Of a stretch of DNA of 56,699 nt, positions 51,739-56,699 are shown one piece after another. This DNA comes from a virus, in IMG/VR virus record IMGVR_UViG_3300046000_011464, positions 1 to 56,699 of that record, one strand, 5' to 3'. The position numbers were made by a program, and so were the translations under genes. Numbering within the stretch: position 1 is the stretch's first letter; every line of letters begins with the position of its first letter. Under the pieces are notes generated by a model that ran no database searches, was not told where the DNA came from, and was given only the letters and a program-made list of their open reading frames with translations.

Positions 51739-51840
51739 TTATATAGAATTTGAAATTAAACAATACATGAAGATTCCCCACACGATAATTAACCCTACCT
51801 TTGCAACGTTTGCTGCTCGTTGAACTGATTTTTCTGACAT
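51739..51840 (-). CDS. Small single-pass membrane protein
   Basis: 33 residues, MSEKSVQRAANVAKVGLIIV followed by WGIFMYCLISNSI: a basic N-terminus and one hydrophobic helix. The AAGGTTATG start context and promoter 51872 directly upstream support it. The stop lies 3 nt before the next start. Confidence 0.55.
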   Translation of the reverse strand: MSEKSVQRAANVAKVGLIIVWGIFMYCLISNSI

Positions 51841-51871
51841 AACCTTCTATTTTTTATCTTATTACATTCGA

Positions 51872-51904
51872 AATATACGAAAGCAGCTTAAATTAGCTGC
51901 TTCC
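51872..51904 (-). promoter_or_regulatory. Early-type promoter with hairpin in spacer
   Basis: TTCGTATATTTCGAATG with GGAAG (51900-51904) 18 nt upstream. The spacer is a perfect 8-bp inverted repeat, AAGCAGCT/AGCTGCTT (51881-51888 with 51895-51902). Confidence 0.6.
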
Positions 51905-51916
51905 CTAGTATTGTTT

Positions 51917-52114
51917 TTATTTAATTTTTATCCAAATACCTCTTTTAAAGTAATCAACTACTTGTTCATCTCTGTAAACTGTAGTGAAAGATGAGTGTGA
52001 TTTGTTTTTCCAATGAATATCACATATACCATCAACACTTTTACCTACTACGTAAATTGGAAACTCCTCACTACAGTGAGTAAATTCCTTACCTCTTAAA
52101 TCATCTATTTTCAT
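51917..52114 (-). CDS. Small hypothetical protein
   Basis: 65 residues (MKIDDLRGKEFTHCSEEFPI), strand-rich with IHWKNKSHSSFTTVYRDEQV, possibly a small SH3-like or DUF fold. Its upstream region has only a degenerate promoter (TATCTTTAAGTATTAA around 52139-52151). Confidence 0.55.
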   Translation of the reverse strand: MKIDDLRGKEFTHCSEEFPIYVVGKSVDGICDIHWKNKSHSSFTTVYRDEQVVDYFKRGIWIKIK

Positions 52115-52166
52115 AACTGTTTGTTGTTTTAATTATTAATACTTAAAGATAGTGATTAAACTAATA

Positions 52167-52349
52167 CTAGGCAACTTTTTCTTTAACTTTTTTCACAATA
52201 TATGCCATTCCATAATAACTCTTTTCTCCTGGAGATAGGAAAGATCTTCTTAGCTTAGCATACGCTTTGGCCTCTTCATGGTCTTCAAATTCCTTAACAA
52301 CTTTAATTTTCGACCCTATAGGTCCACCTATTCGAATAACTTGTGTCAT
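52167..52349 (-). CDS. Small basic hypothetical protein
   Basis: 60 residues (MTQVIRIGGPIGSKIKVVKE), short alpha/beta with LRRSFLSPGEKSYYGMAYIV. Function unknown. Driven by promoter 52386. Confidence 0.55.
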   Translation of the reverse strand: MTQVIRIGGPIGSKIKVVKEFEDHEEAKAYAKLRRSFLSPGEKSYYGMAYIVKKVKEKVA

Positions 52350-52385
52350 ATTACCTCTTTTTAATTATTATTTCTTGAACGTTTA

Positions 52386-52418
52386 AATATACGAAATCTA
52401 ATTTAATTATTTAGTTCC
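52386..52418 (-). promoter_or_regulatory. Early-type promoter with GGAAC box
   Basis: TTCGTATATTTAAACG with GGAAC (52414-52418) at the 18-nt spacing; drives 52167-52349. Confidence 0.6.
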
Positions 52419-52426
52419 TTAGCCTA

Positions 52427-52534
52427 TTAATTATTTATAATTTTTTGATAAGCTTTACACATTTCCTCATTATCACCTAAATAAATGTTACCTAATTTTT
52501 TCATCCACTCGTAGAATTTTTCTGCTTCTTTCAT
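52427..52534 (-). CDS. Very small hypothetical protein
   Basis: 35 residues, MKEAEKFYEWMKKLGNIYLG then DNEEMCKAYQKIINN, amphipathic helical. The ATG at 52534 is 1 nt past the stop of the 52536 gene, which supports translational coupling. Confidence 0.5.
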   Translation of the reverse strand: MKEAEKFYEWMKKLGNIYLGDNEEMCKAYQKIINN

Positions 52535-52535
52535 A

Positions 52536-52817
52536 TTATTTACCTTTATTTAATTCATTTAAAACAGCAACCTCAATAGTACCAATTCCCTTAAATATAT
52601 TATTATTCAAGTAAATAGCATGGTGATATTCATCTACTAAATCATGTAATTTACTCATAAATTCCTGTAAATCTTTCTTTTGAATATTATTATATATTCT
52701 TTGTTTTAATTCACCTAATGCTTCACTTATGGTATCACCATCTTCGATAATCTCATTTTCAACTAATTGGTTTTCAATATTTCTAATTCCTTCTAACAAT
52801 AAATCTAAATTTTTCAT
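52536..52817 (-). CDS. Small helical hypothetical protein
   Basis: 93 residues, nearly all helix (LLLEGIRNIENQLVENEIIE ... LHDLVDEYHHAIYL). No family recognised. AAAGTTATG start context; driven by promoter 52859. Confidence 0.6.
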   Translation of the reverse strand: MKNLDLLLEGIRNIENQLVENEIIEDGDTISEALGELKQRIYNNIQKKDLQEFMSKLHDLVDEYHHAIYLNNNIFKGIGTIEVAVLNELNKGK

Positions 52818-52858
52818 AACTTTACGTTTTTATCTTATTACATCTTTTTAACATTCGA

Positions 52859-52891
52859 AATATACGAAATTTACTTATAATCTCAAATACC
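52859..52891 (-). promoter_or_regulatory. Early-type promoter with GGTAT box
   Basis: TTCGTATATTTCGAATG with GGTAT (52887-52891) at 18 nt. The box straddles the end of the 52892 gene. Confidence 0.55.
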
Positions 52892-53134
52892 CTATACGTA
52901 ATAATAGTAGTAATTTCTGTTATCACTTTTCTTCTTCCATAACAATCTTTTAACAAGACCCTTAGCAAGACCCCGTCGTAACATGTCAGCATATTTTTTA
53001 TTTGACTTAATAGTTTCATTTCTGTAATATCCAAAAACTTGTTCTTGAATTTGCCCTTCAGTTTTATAATTAGTAGTTTTTAAAAAATCTACAATTTCAT
53101 TTACTGAACGATAAGGTGCTGTTTGTGGCCACAT
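52892..53134 (-). CDS. Small basic protein, possible winged-helix type
   Basis: 80 residues (MWPQTAPYRSVNEIVDFLKT). YADMLRRGLAKGLVKRLLWK has a helix-wing-like arrangement with basic residues, and the tail is NYYYYYV. A winged-helix DNA-binding fold is possible. Driven by promoter 53173. Confidence 0.55.
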   Translation of the reverse strand: MWPQTAPYRSVNEIVDFLKTTNYKTEGQIQEQVFGYYRNETIKSNKKYADMLRRGLAKGLVKRLLWKKKSDNRNYYYYYV

Positions 53135-53172
53135 AATATTTTCTTTTTAATTATTAACTTTCTTACATGTTA

Positions 53173-53205
53173 AATATACGAAAAGAGGATATAAAATCCT
53201 CTTCC
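53173..53205 (-). promoter_or_regulatory. Early-type promoter with hairpin in spacer
   Basis: TTCGTATATTTAACATGTAAG with GGAAG (53201-53205) at 18 nt. The spacer is a perfect 8-bp inverted repeat, AAGAGGAT/ATCCTCTT (53183-53190 with 53196-53203). Confidence 0.6.
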
Positions 53206-53215
53206 ATTATTACTT

Positions 53216-53461
53216 TTAATAAAATAATCCGTTCCAAACCAACCAACTTGGTTTTTGGAAAATACCTAATTTAGGTTCGTTTTTTGAATACTCTCCAACA
53301 ACTTCCATAGTATAACAAATATTACCACATTCGCTTACATCAACTAATATGCTTCGATTGGTTGAACTATAATTATCACTGAATTCATTACCAATTTCTT
53401 CTTTTAGCATTTGAATTTTGTTGTGACCGTCAATTGAATCTTGAATACTTAAATTTACCAT
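53216..53461 (-). CDS. Small hypothetical protein
   Basis: 81 residues: helix IDGHNKIQMLKEEIGNEFSD then strands (CGNICYTMEVVGEYSKNEPK). Function unknown. AAAGTTATG start; promoter 53487. Confidence 0.55.
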   Translation of the reverse strand: MVNLSIQDSIDGHNKIQMLKEEIGNEFSDNYSSTNRSILVDVSECGNICYTMEVVGEYSKNEPKLGIFQKPSWLVWNGLFY

Positions 53462-53486
53462 AACTTTGATTTTTTAATTATACTTA

Positions 53487-53519
53487 AATATACGAATTAT
53501 AGCTTAAATATCTTATTCC
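53487..53519 (-). promoter_or_regulatory. Early-type promoter with GGAAT box
   Basis: TTCGTATATTTAAGTATAA with GGAAT (53515-53519) at 18 nt; drives 53216-53461. Confidence 0.65.
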
Positions 53520-53798
53520 TTAATTTAATAGTTTAAATCTCATTAAACGACCTTCTCCAACAGCAACACTATTCATGTTACCTATACTTTGCCAAACAAA
53601 TTTAATATTGAATGCTTGCATATGATCACCTAATTTAGTTCTCACTTGCTCATATATATCATTTGGGAAAATATGTTCAGATAAATCAAAACCATTTTCA
53701 GCATATGTAGCTATTTTATCTAATGCTTCAAGGTAGTATTTATTTACTTGCTGATTAATTCTTTGATCTCTTGCTTCTGTGTTTAATTTAATTTCCAT
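53520..53798 (-). CDS. Small hypothetical protein
   Basis: 92 residues (MEIKLNTEARDQRINQQVNK), helical first half and a strand-rich tail (AFNIKFVWQSIGNMNSVAVG). Function unknown. Promoter 53837. Confidence 0.6.
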   Translation of the reverse strand: MEIKLNTEARDQRINQQVNKYYLEALDKIATYAENGFDLSEHIFPNDIYEQVRTKLGDHMQAFNIKFVWQSIGNMNSVAVGEGRLMRFKLLN

Positions 53799-53836
53799 AA
53801 CTTTACATTTTTAATTATTAACTTTCTTACAGATTA

Positions 53837-53869
53837 AATATACGAAATATGTTTTATTAATCATATTCC
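53837..53869 (-). promoter_or_regulatory. Early-type promoter with GGAAT inside coding sequence
   Basis: TTCGTATATTTAATCTG with GGAAT (53865-53869) at 18 nt. Here the box lies inside the last codons of the 53857 gene, so the fixed spacing holds even in coding DNA. Confidence 0.65.
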
Positions 53870-54129
53870 TTATCTAAACTCATTAAAATGTAATGAGATA
53901 CACTTGTATAATCACGTAATATATCTGTTCTCCAGGAACCAACTTCATAAACCAAGTCCTCTAATGTTGTACACTCGTTTAATGCTAGAATATATTCATT
54001 ATCCATAACATTTCGATCAATTTCACTTTGAATAAACTTTTCTATAATACTAATACATGAAGGAAAGGTATTTTGTCTTTCTTCCTCTAAATCACGTGCA
54101 TTTTTTCTAAAATCTTCATTATATGACAT
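53857..54129 (-). CDS. Small acidic hypothetical protein
   Basis: 90 residues (MSYNEDFRKNARDLEEERQN), helical; ends LMSLDKEYD. The last codons carry the GGAAT box of the next promoter. Function unknown. Promoter 54156. Confidence 0.6.
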   Translation of the reverse strand: MSYNEDFRKNARDLEEERQNTFPSCISIIEKFIQSEIDRNVMDNEYILALNECTTLEDLVYEVGSWRTDILRDYTSVSHYILMSLDKEYD

Positions 54130-54155
54130 AATATTTGTTTTAATTATTATACTTA

Positions 54156-54188
54156 AATATACGAACTTTATTTTAAAAAATCTCTTCC
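54156..54188 (-). promoter_or_regulatory. Early-type promoter with GGAAG box
   Basis: TTCGTATATTTAAGTATAAT with GGAAG (54184-54188) at 18 nt; the box overlaps the final codons of 54173-54469. Confidence 0.65.
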
Positions 54189-54469
54189 TTTATACTAACA
54201 ATTGCTATTTCATTTGCAATAAATTCATCCAATTCCTGCTCTAATTGTTGAGCTTCATTGTATAATTTTTCACCTCTAAATTTCCAAATCAAAATAGAAA
54301 AATCATTTCTACTCATATCAAATCTAAATTCATTACCTTCACTTTCAATAGAAAAAGAAAAATAACCACGACCTTCTTCATCATTGAAATCTTCAATTAC
54401 ATTAAAATTCTTTTGTACAGCATCAATTACATGTTTTGTAATAATGTTTTTTTGTTCTTTCTTTGTCAT
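54173..54469 (-). CDS. Small acidic alpha/beta hypothetical protein
   Basis: 98 residues. GRGYFSFSIESEGNEFRFDM is a beta pair, and a helical tail follows (QLEQELDEFIANEIAIV). No family recognised. AAAGTTATG start; promoter 54496. Confidence 0.6.
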   Translation of the reverse strand: MTKKEQKNIITKHVIDAVQKNFNVIEDFNDEEGRGYFSFSIESEGNEFRFDMSRNDFSILIWKFRGEKLYNEAQQLEQELDEFIANEIAIVSIKEEIF

Positions 54470-54495
54470 AACTTTTATCTTTTTTCTTATACTTA

Positions 54496-54528
54496 AATAT
54501 ACGAAATTAATCTTAATCTTCTAATTCC
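54496..54528 (-). promoter_or_regulatory. Early-type promoter with GGAAT inside coding sequence
   Basis: TTCGTATATTTAAGTATAAG with GGAAT (54524-54528) at 18 nt, within the EEL codons at the end of the 54513 gene. Confidence 0.65.
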
Positions 54529-54725
54529 TCTATATAATTAAATTTTAATATACCTTCTTCAACTCTACCAATTCCTCTTTTTACTATTTCACTAATATAA
54601 TACTCTATACCAGTTGAAGGAACACAGTGCATTGTATTTTGTAATGCTAATTTATTACCATTTTTATGATAAATTTCTGCTAATCGTAATTCAAGATTTA
54701 CTCTATTCAATGTTCTTTCTTTCAT
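54513..54725 (-). CDS. Small hypothetical protein
   Basis: 70 residues (MKERTLNRVNLELRLAEIYH), helix then short strands. Function unknown. Promoter 54750. Confidence 0.55.
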   Translation of the reverse strand: MKERTLNRVNLELRLAEIYHKNGNKLALQNTMHCVPSTGIEYYISEIVKRGIGRVEEGILKFNYIEELED

Positions 54726-54749
54726 AATATATCTTTTTAATTATACTTA

Positions 54750-54782
54750 AATATACGAACTTTATTTTACTTATCCATTTCC
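54750..54782 (-). promoter_or_regulatory. Early-type promoter with GGAAA box
   Basis: TTCGTATATTTAAGTATAA with GGAAA (54778-54782) at 18 nt; drives 54513-54725. It lies just past the terminator of the tRNA unit. Confidence 0.6.
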
Positions 54783-54790
54783 TTAGTCAC

Positions 54791-54814
54791 AAAAAGCCCC
54801 TTAAAAAGGAGCTT
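54791..54814 (-). terminator. Terminator after tRNA
   Basis: AAGCTCCTT and AAGGGGCTT pair on the minus strand with a short T loop and one mismatch, followed by TTTTTG. It lies 53 nt downstream of the 54867-54939 tRNA. Confidence 0.7.
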
Positions 54815-54866
54815 AATGTTTCGTAATAATTAAAAAAGAATAAGGGGTTATGAAGCACTTATTTTG

Positions 54867-54939
54867 TAGTCAGGGAGGACTCGAACCTTAAAGCAACCAT
54901 ATAGGACTCGGCAACCACGCCTCATTACGCCACCTGACT
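54867..54939 (-). tRNA. tRNA gene, isotype uncertain
   Basis: 73 nt. Acceptor AGTCAGG (54933-54939) pairs with CCTGACT (54868-54874), with A73. T8, A14 and a GG in the D-loop are present (D-arm GCGTAATGAGGCGT) and the T-loop is TTCGAGT. The T-stem pairs only about three positions well, and the anticodon arm is unclear: loop GTCCTAT would give CCT (Arg) but has a mismatched closing pair. Real tRNA by length and acceptor; function possibly impaired. Confidence 0.7.
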
Positions 54940-54947
54940 GATTTATT

Positions 54948-55319
54948 TTATAATTCGTTATTAGCAATTGCCTTAATTACTTCTTTATTTTCTTCATCTT
55001 GTTCCTCATCAGTTTCTCCTAAATCCATAAAATTGTTTTCCAATGCCTCTCTTAAATTATCTACATTAATAGGAGCTCCTACTACTTCAATTCTATTATC
55101 ATAGTTTAATTCAAACTCAACTGAATCTAAATCAACCAAATCTCTTTCATTATTCTCTGCCCATTCAATAACATTATCAATTGCTCTTCCAATATCAAAA
55201 GTAGTAATAACTCTACCTTTATTTTCTTCAATACTATTAATTAAATTAATAACATCTTCTTTTGAGAAAATTGAACTTACTGAACTTTGAACTGACTGTA
55301 ATACTAAATCTTTTTTCAT
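54948..55319 (-). CDS. Acidic hypothetical protein
   Basis: 123 residues, acidic. The N-terminal half is helical (SIFSKEDVINLINSIEENKG), then DSVEFELNYDNRIEVVGA strands and a very acidic tail (LGETDEEQDEENKE). The tRNA lies 8 nt downstream of its stop, so both may share a transcript. Promoter 55359. Confidence 0.6.
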   Translation of the reverse strand: MKKDLVLQSVQSSVSSIFSKEDVINLINSIEENKGRVITTFDIGRAIDNVIEWAENNERDLVDLDSVEFELNYDNRIEVVGAPINVDNLREALENNFMDLGETDEEQDEENKEVIKAIANNEL

Positions 55320-55358
55320 AACCTTTTATTTTTAAATTATTAATTTTTCTTATACTTA

Positions 55359-55391
55359 AATATACGAACTTTATTTTAAATCTCTTATTCC
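55359..55391 (-). promoter_or_regulatory. Early-type promoter with GGAAT box
   Basis: TTCGTATATTTAAGTATAAG with GGAAT (55387-55391) at 18 nt; drives 54948-55319 and probably the tRNA. Confidence 0.65.
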
Positions 55392-55395
55392 TTTT

Positions 55396-55620
55396 TTAAA
55401 TTTTTTCTTCAATTATTAACTGAGTACTAACTTCACATTGCATTTCTCTAAATAGTTCAGGTCCCTTTTTAGAACCTAATGTTAAATAAAATACAGCATC
55501 TACATCTTCAGCATTAACAAATTCTAATTCCTTGTAGAGAAAATCAAAATTCTCAGCTAATTTAATTTCGTTTTTAGTGTTTAACCAGTTAACGATTGAT
55601 TTTTTATTCATTGTTTTCAT
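55396..55620 (-). CDS. Small hypothetical protein
   Basis: 74 residues (MKTMNKKSIVNWLNTKNEIK), mixed helix and strand. M4 could also be the start. Spaced 5 nt from the 55626 gene. Function unknown. Confidence 0.55.
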   Translation of the reverse strand: MKTMNKKSIVNWLNTKNEIKLAENFDFLYKELEFVNAEDVDAVFYLTLGSKKGPELFREMQCEVSTQLIIEEKI

Positions 55621-55625
55621 AACCT

Positions 55626-55760
55626 TTATTTTTTTAAGTTTTTAGCTAATGCTGATTTGAAATTCATTTCATGATTAAGTTTATCTTGAGCTAATATTTT
55701 CTCTTGATTTGCTTCCCACCATAATTGATATTCTTTTGAAGCAATACTTTTACCTTCCAT
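55626..55760 (-). CDS. Very small helical protein
   Basis: 44 residues, MEGKSIASKEYQLWWEANQE then a Lys-rich helical tail. AAAGTTATG start context and promoter 55786 directly upstream support it. Confidence 0.55.
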   Translation of the reverse strand: MEGKSIASKEYQLWWEANQEKILAQDKLNHEMNFKSALAKNLKK

Positions 55761-55785
55761 AACTTTATCTTTTTAATTATACTTA

Positions 55786-55818
55786 AATATACGAACTTTA
55801 TTTTAAATAAACTATTCC
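55786..55818 (-). promoter_or_regulatory. Early-type promoter with GGAAT box
   Basis: TTCGTATATTTAAGTATAA with GGAAT (55814-55818) at 18 nt; drives 55626-55760 and 55396-55620. Confidence 0.65.
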
Positions 55819-55823
55819 TTTAA

Positions 55824-56129
55824 TTAAAATAAATCATTTAAGTGTTTTTGAACTTCCATTCTAGCAACATTTGAAATACTTTTAGAAAACGACCCTATAT
55901 GCCATTCTATTACTTCAATATCACTAATTTTTCTATATTCCTTCCAATCATAGATTGTGAATACGTCACCTTCTTCAGTTTCCATGTCCCAAACAAAATT
56001 TACTTTGTCTTCACCCGTATTATTATTATCAGGTTCACCTAATGCTCTAGTTAAATCTTGAACACTTGCTTTAATTGTTACACCTTGAAATGAAGTTCCA
56101 TCTACATTTTTGTACGTTTTTTTAGCCAT
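55824..56129 (-). CDS. Small hypothetical protein
   Basis: 101 residues (MAKKTYKNVDGTSFQGVTIK). VQDLTRALGEPDNNNTGEDK then NFVWDMETEEGDVFTIYDWK and IEVIEWHIGS resemble a small beta-lactamase-inhibitor/DUF-type alpha-beta fold found in many phages. Function unknown. Promoter 56170. Confidence 0.65.
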   Translation of the reverse strand: MAKKTYKNVDGTSFQGVTIKASVQDLTRALGEPDNNNTGEDKVNFVWDMETEEGDVFTIYDWKEYRKISDIEVIEWHIGSFSKSISNVARMEVQKHLNDLF

Positions 56130-56169
56130 AACCTTTATTTCTTTAAATTATTAATTTTTCTTATACTTA

Positions 56170-56202
56170 AATATACGAAATTAAATTTAATTATCTAATT
56201 CC
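56170..56202 (-). promoter_or_regulatory. Early-type promoter with GGAAT box
   Basis: TTCGTATATTTAAGTATAAG with GGAAT (56198-56202) at 18 nt; the box overlaps the end of the 56195 gene. Confidence 0.65.
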
Positions 56203-56647
56203 CTTGTAAATCTTCTATATCACCTTCATATTCAAATTCCTCTTCATACTCTTCTCTTTCTTCAATCATATATCTTACCTCTTCAATTGGCTGAGACATT
56301 ATTAATTGTTTTAACATTTGATCTTCCATACCTACTTCTTTAAGTATGTATTGCATTGTTTCTCCATCAACACAATCTCCTTTTAATGTTAGAGATCTTA
56401 AGTTATTAATGATCTGTTCAATTCTATTTCGAACAAACTCTCCTTCACTCATTTGAGCTGTCTCGTAGATCACTTTGTATGACTTGTAGTAATTATCTTC
56501 CCAAGTAATAACTACAGTTCTACCACACTCGGTAGTAAGTTCTGTTGAATTCGTATCAAAGACATTAATAACATCTGCCCAATCTAATTCAAATTCCTTT
56601 TGTGTTGAATTTTCAGCTTGATCTAAAAAATAATTTACATCCATCAT
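56195..56647 (-). CDS. Acidic helical hypothetical protein
   Basis: 150 residues: a helix-rich core (RNRIEQIINNLRSLTLKGD) and a strongly acidic C-terminus (REEYEEEFEYEGDIEDLQG). No family recognised. AAAGTTATG start; driven by the last promoter copy. Confidence 0.6.
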   Translation of the reverse strand: MMDVNYFLDQAENSTQKEFELDWADVINVFDTNSTELTTECGRTVVITWEDNYYKSYKVIYETAQMSEGEFVRNRIEQIINNLRSLTLKGDCVDGETMQYILKEVGMEDQMLKQLIMSQPIEEVRYMIEEREEYEEEFEYEGDIEDLQGN

Positions 56648-56685
56648 AACTTTTTCCTTTTTAATTAATATCTCTTGAACACTTA

Positions 56686-56695
56686 AATATACGAA
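56686..56695 (-). promoter_or_regulatory. Early-type promoter, rightmost copy
   Basis: TTCGTATATTTAAGTG; its upstream box would lie beyond the window edge. Drives 56195-56647. Confidence 0.55.
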
Positions 56696-56699
56696 ATTC

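Noticed and set aside
52822-53034. Minus-strand frame overlapping 52892-53134
   Set aside because: The 53134 start follows a promoter directly and its frame makes a plausible basic protein; the shorter frame starts inside it and has no such context.
46676-56695. CRISPR array from the regularly repeated AATATACGAA motif
   Set aside because: Repeats are short, spaced by whole genes and always upstream of start codons, as promoters are.

Overview
The window is one contiguous piece of a strongly AT-rich, T4-like (myovirus) phage genome. Every credible gene lies on the minus strand, so transcription runs from right (position 56699) to left (position 1). The host is probably in the Bacteroidota and likely a flavobacterium. 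Three things point there: a tail protein carries SprB-type repeats typical of Bacteroidota adhesins, the promoter-like motifs contain a TATATTTA core close to the Bacteroidota -7 element (TAnnTTTG), and ribosome-binding sites are weak. T4 relatedness rests on homologues of gp17 (large terminase), gp20 (portal), gp21 (prohead protease), gp22 (scaffold, cut by the window edge), gp6 and gp25 (baseplate wedge), gp61 (primase) and gp55 (late sigma factor).

Layout, right to left. (1) 46.6-56.7 kb: an early-type region of about 27 small, mostly unrecognised genes. Most have their own copy of a repeated promoter, TTCGTATATT on the minus strand, with a GGAAT-like box exactly 18 nt upstream in 13 of the 18 complete copies. 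This region also holds a tRNA, two tRNA-like elements, an AT-hook-like repeat protein, a GIY-YIG endonuclease and two structured, locally GC-rich stretches without genes. (2) 42-46 kb: gp55-like sigma factor, HD hydrolase, thioredoxin-fold protein and a T5orf172 nuclease. (3) 23-42 kb: baseplate and tail module with hub, spike, gp25, gp6, a DNRLRE-like protein, an 1887-residue tail protein with a lectin-like domain and a 1039-residue SprB-repeat protein. (4) 21-23 kb: primase and PD-(D/E)XK nuclease. (5) 12.8-21.1 kb: a block of accessory proteins. Many start with a roughly 10-residue amphipathic leader ending in (L/I)xE, resembling the T4 capsid-targeting sequences cut by gp21. (6) 1-12 kb: FAD enzyme, HNH endonuclease, NadR-like kinase, terminase, portal, protease and scaffold.

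How it may work together: the short promoter repeat would drive the early genes, and gp55 would switch on late genes. Thirteen copies of ATATTTATA (minus strand) lie immediately upstream of late-region genes. The gp21 protease and gp22 core would build the prohead. The (L/I)xE leaders suggest that a dozen or so proteins, including a zeta-like kinase, a HAD phosphatase and a Cys-rich protein, are packaged and delivered with the DNA. That last idea is inference and is the most interesting hypothesis here. The other standouts are a three-domain nucleotidyltransferase/zincin/RARHNC-YWSC fusion and a GC-rich (89 of 140 bases) structured island in an AT-rich genome.
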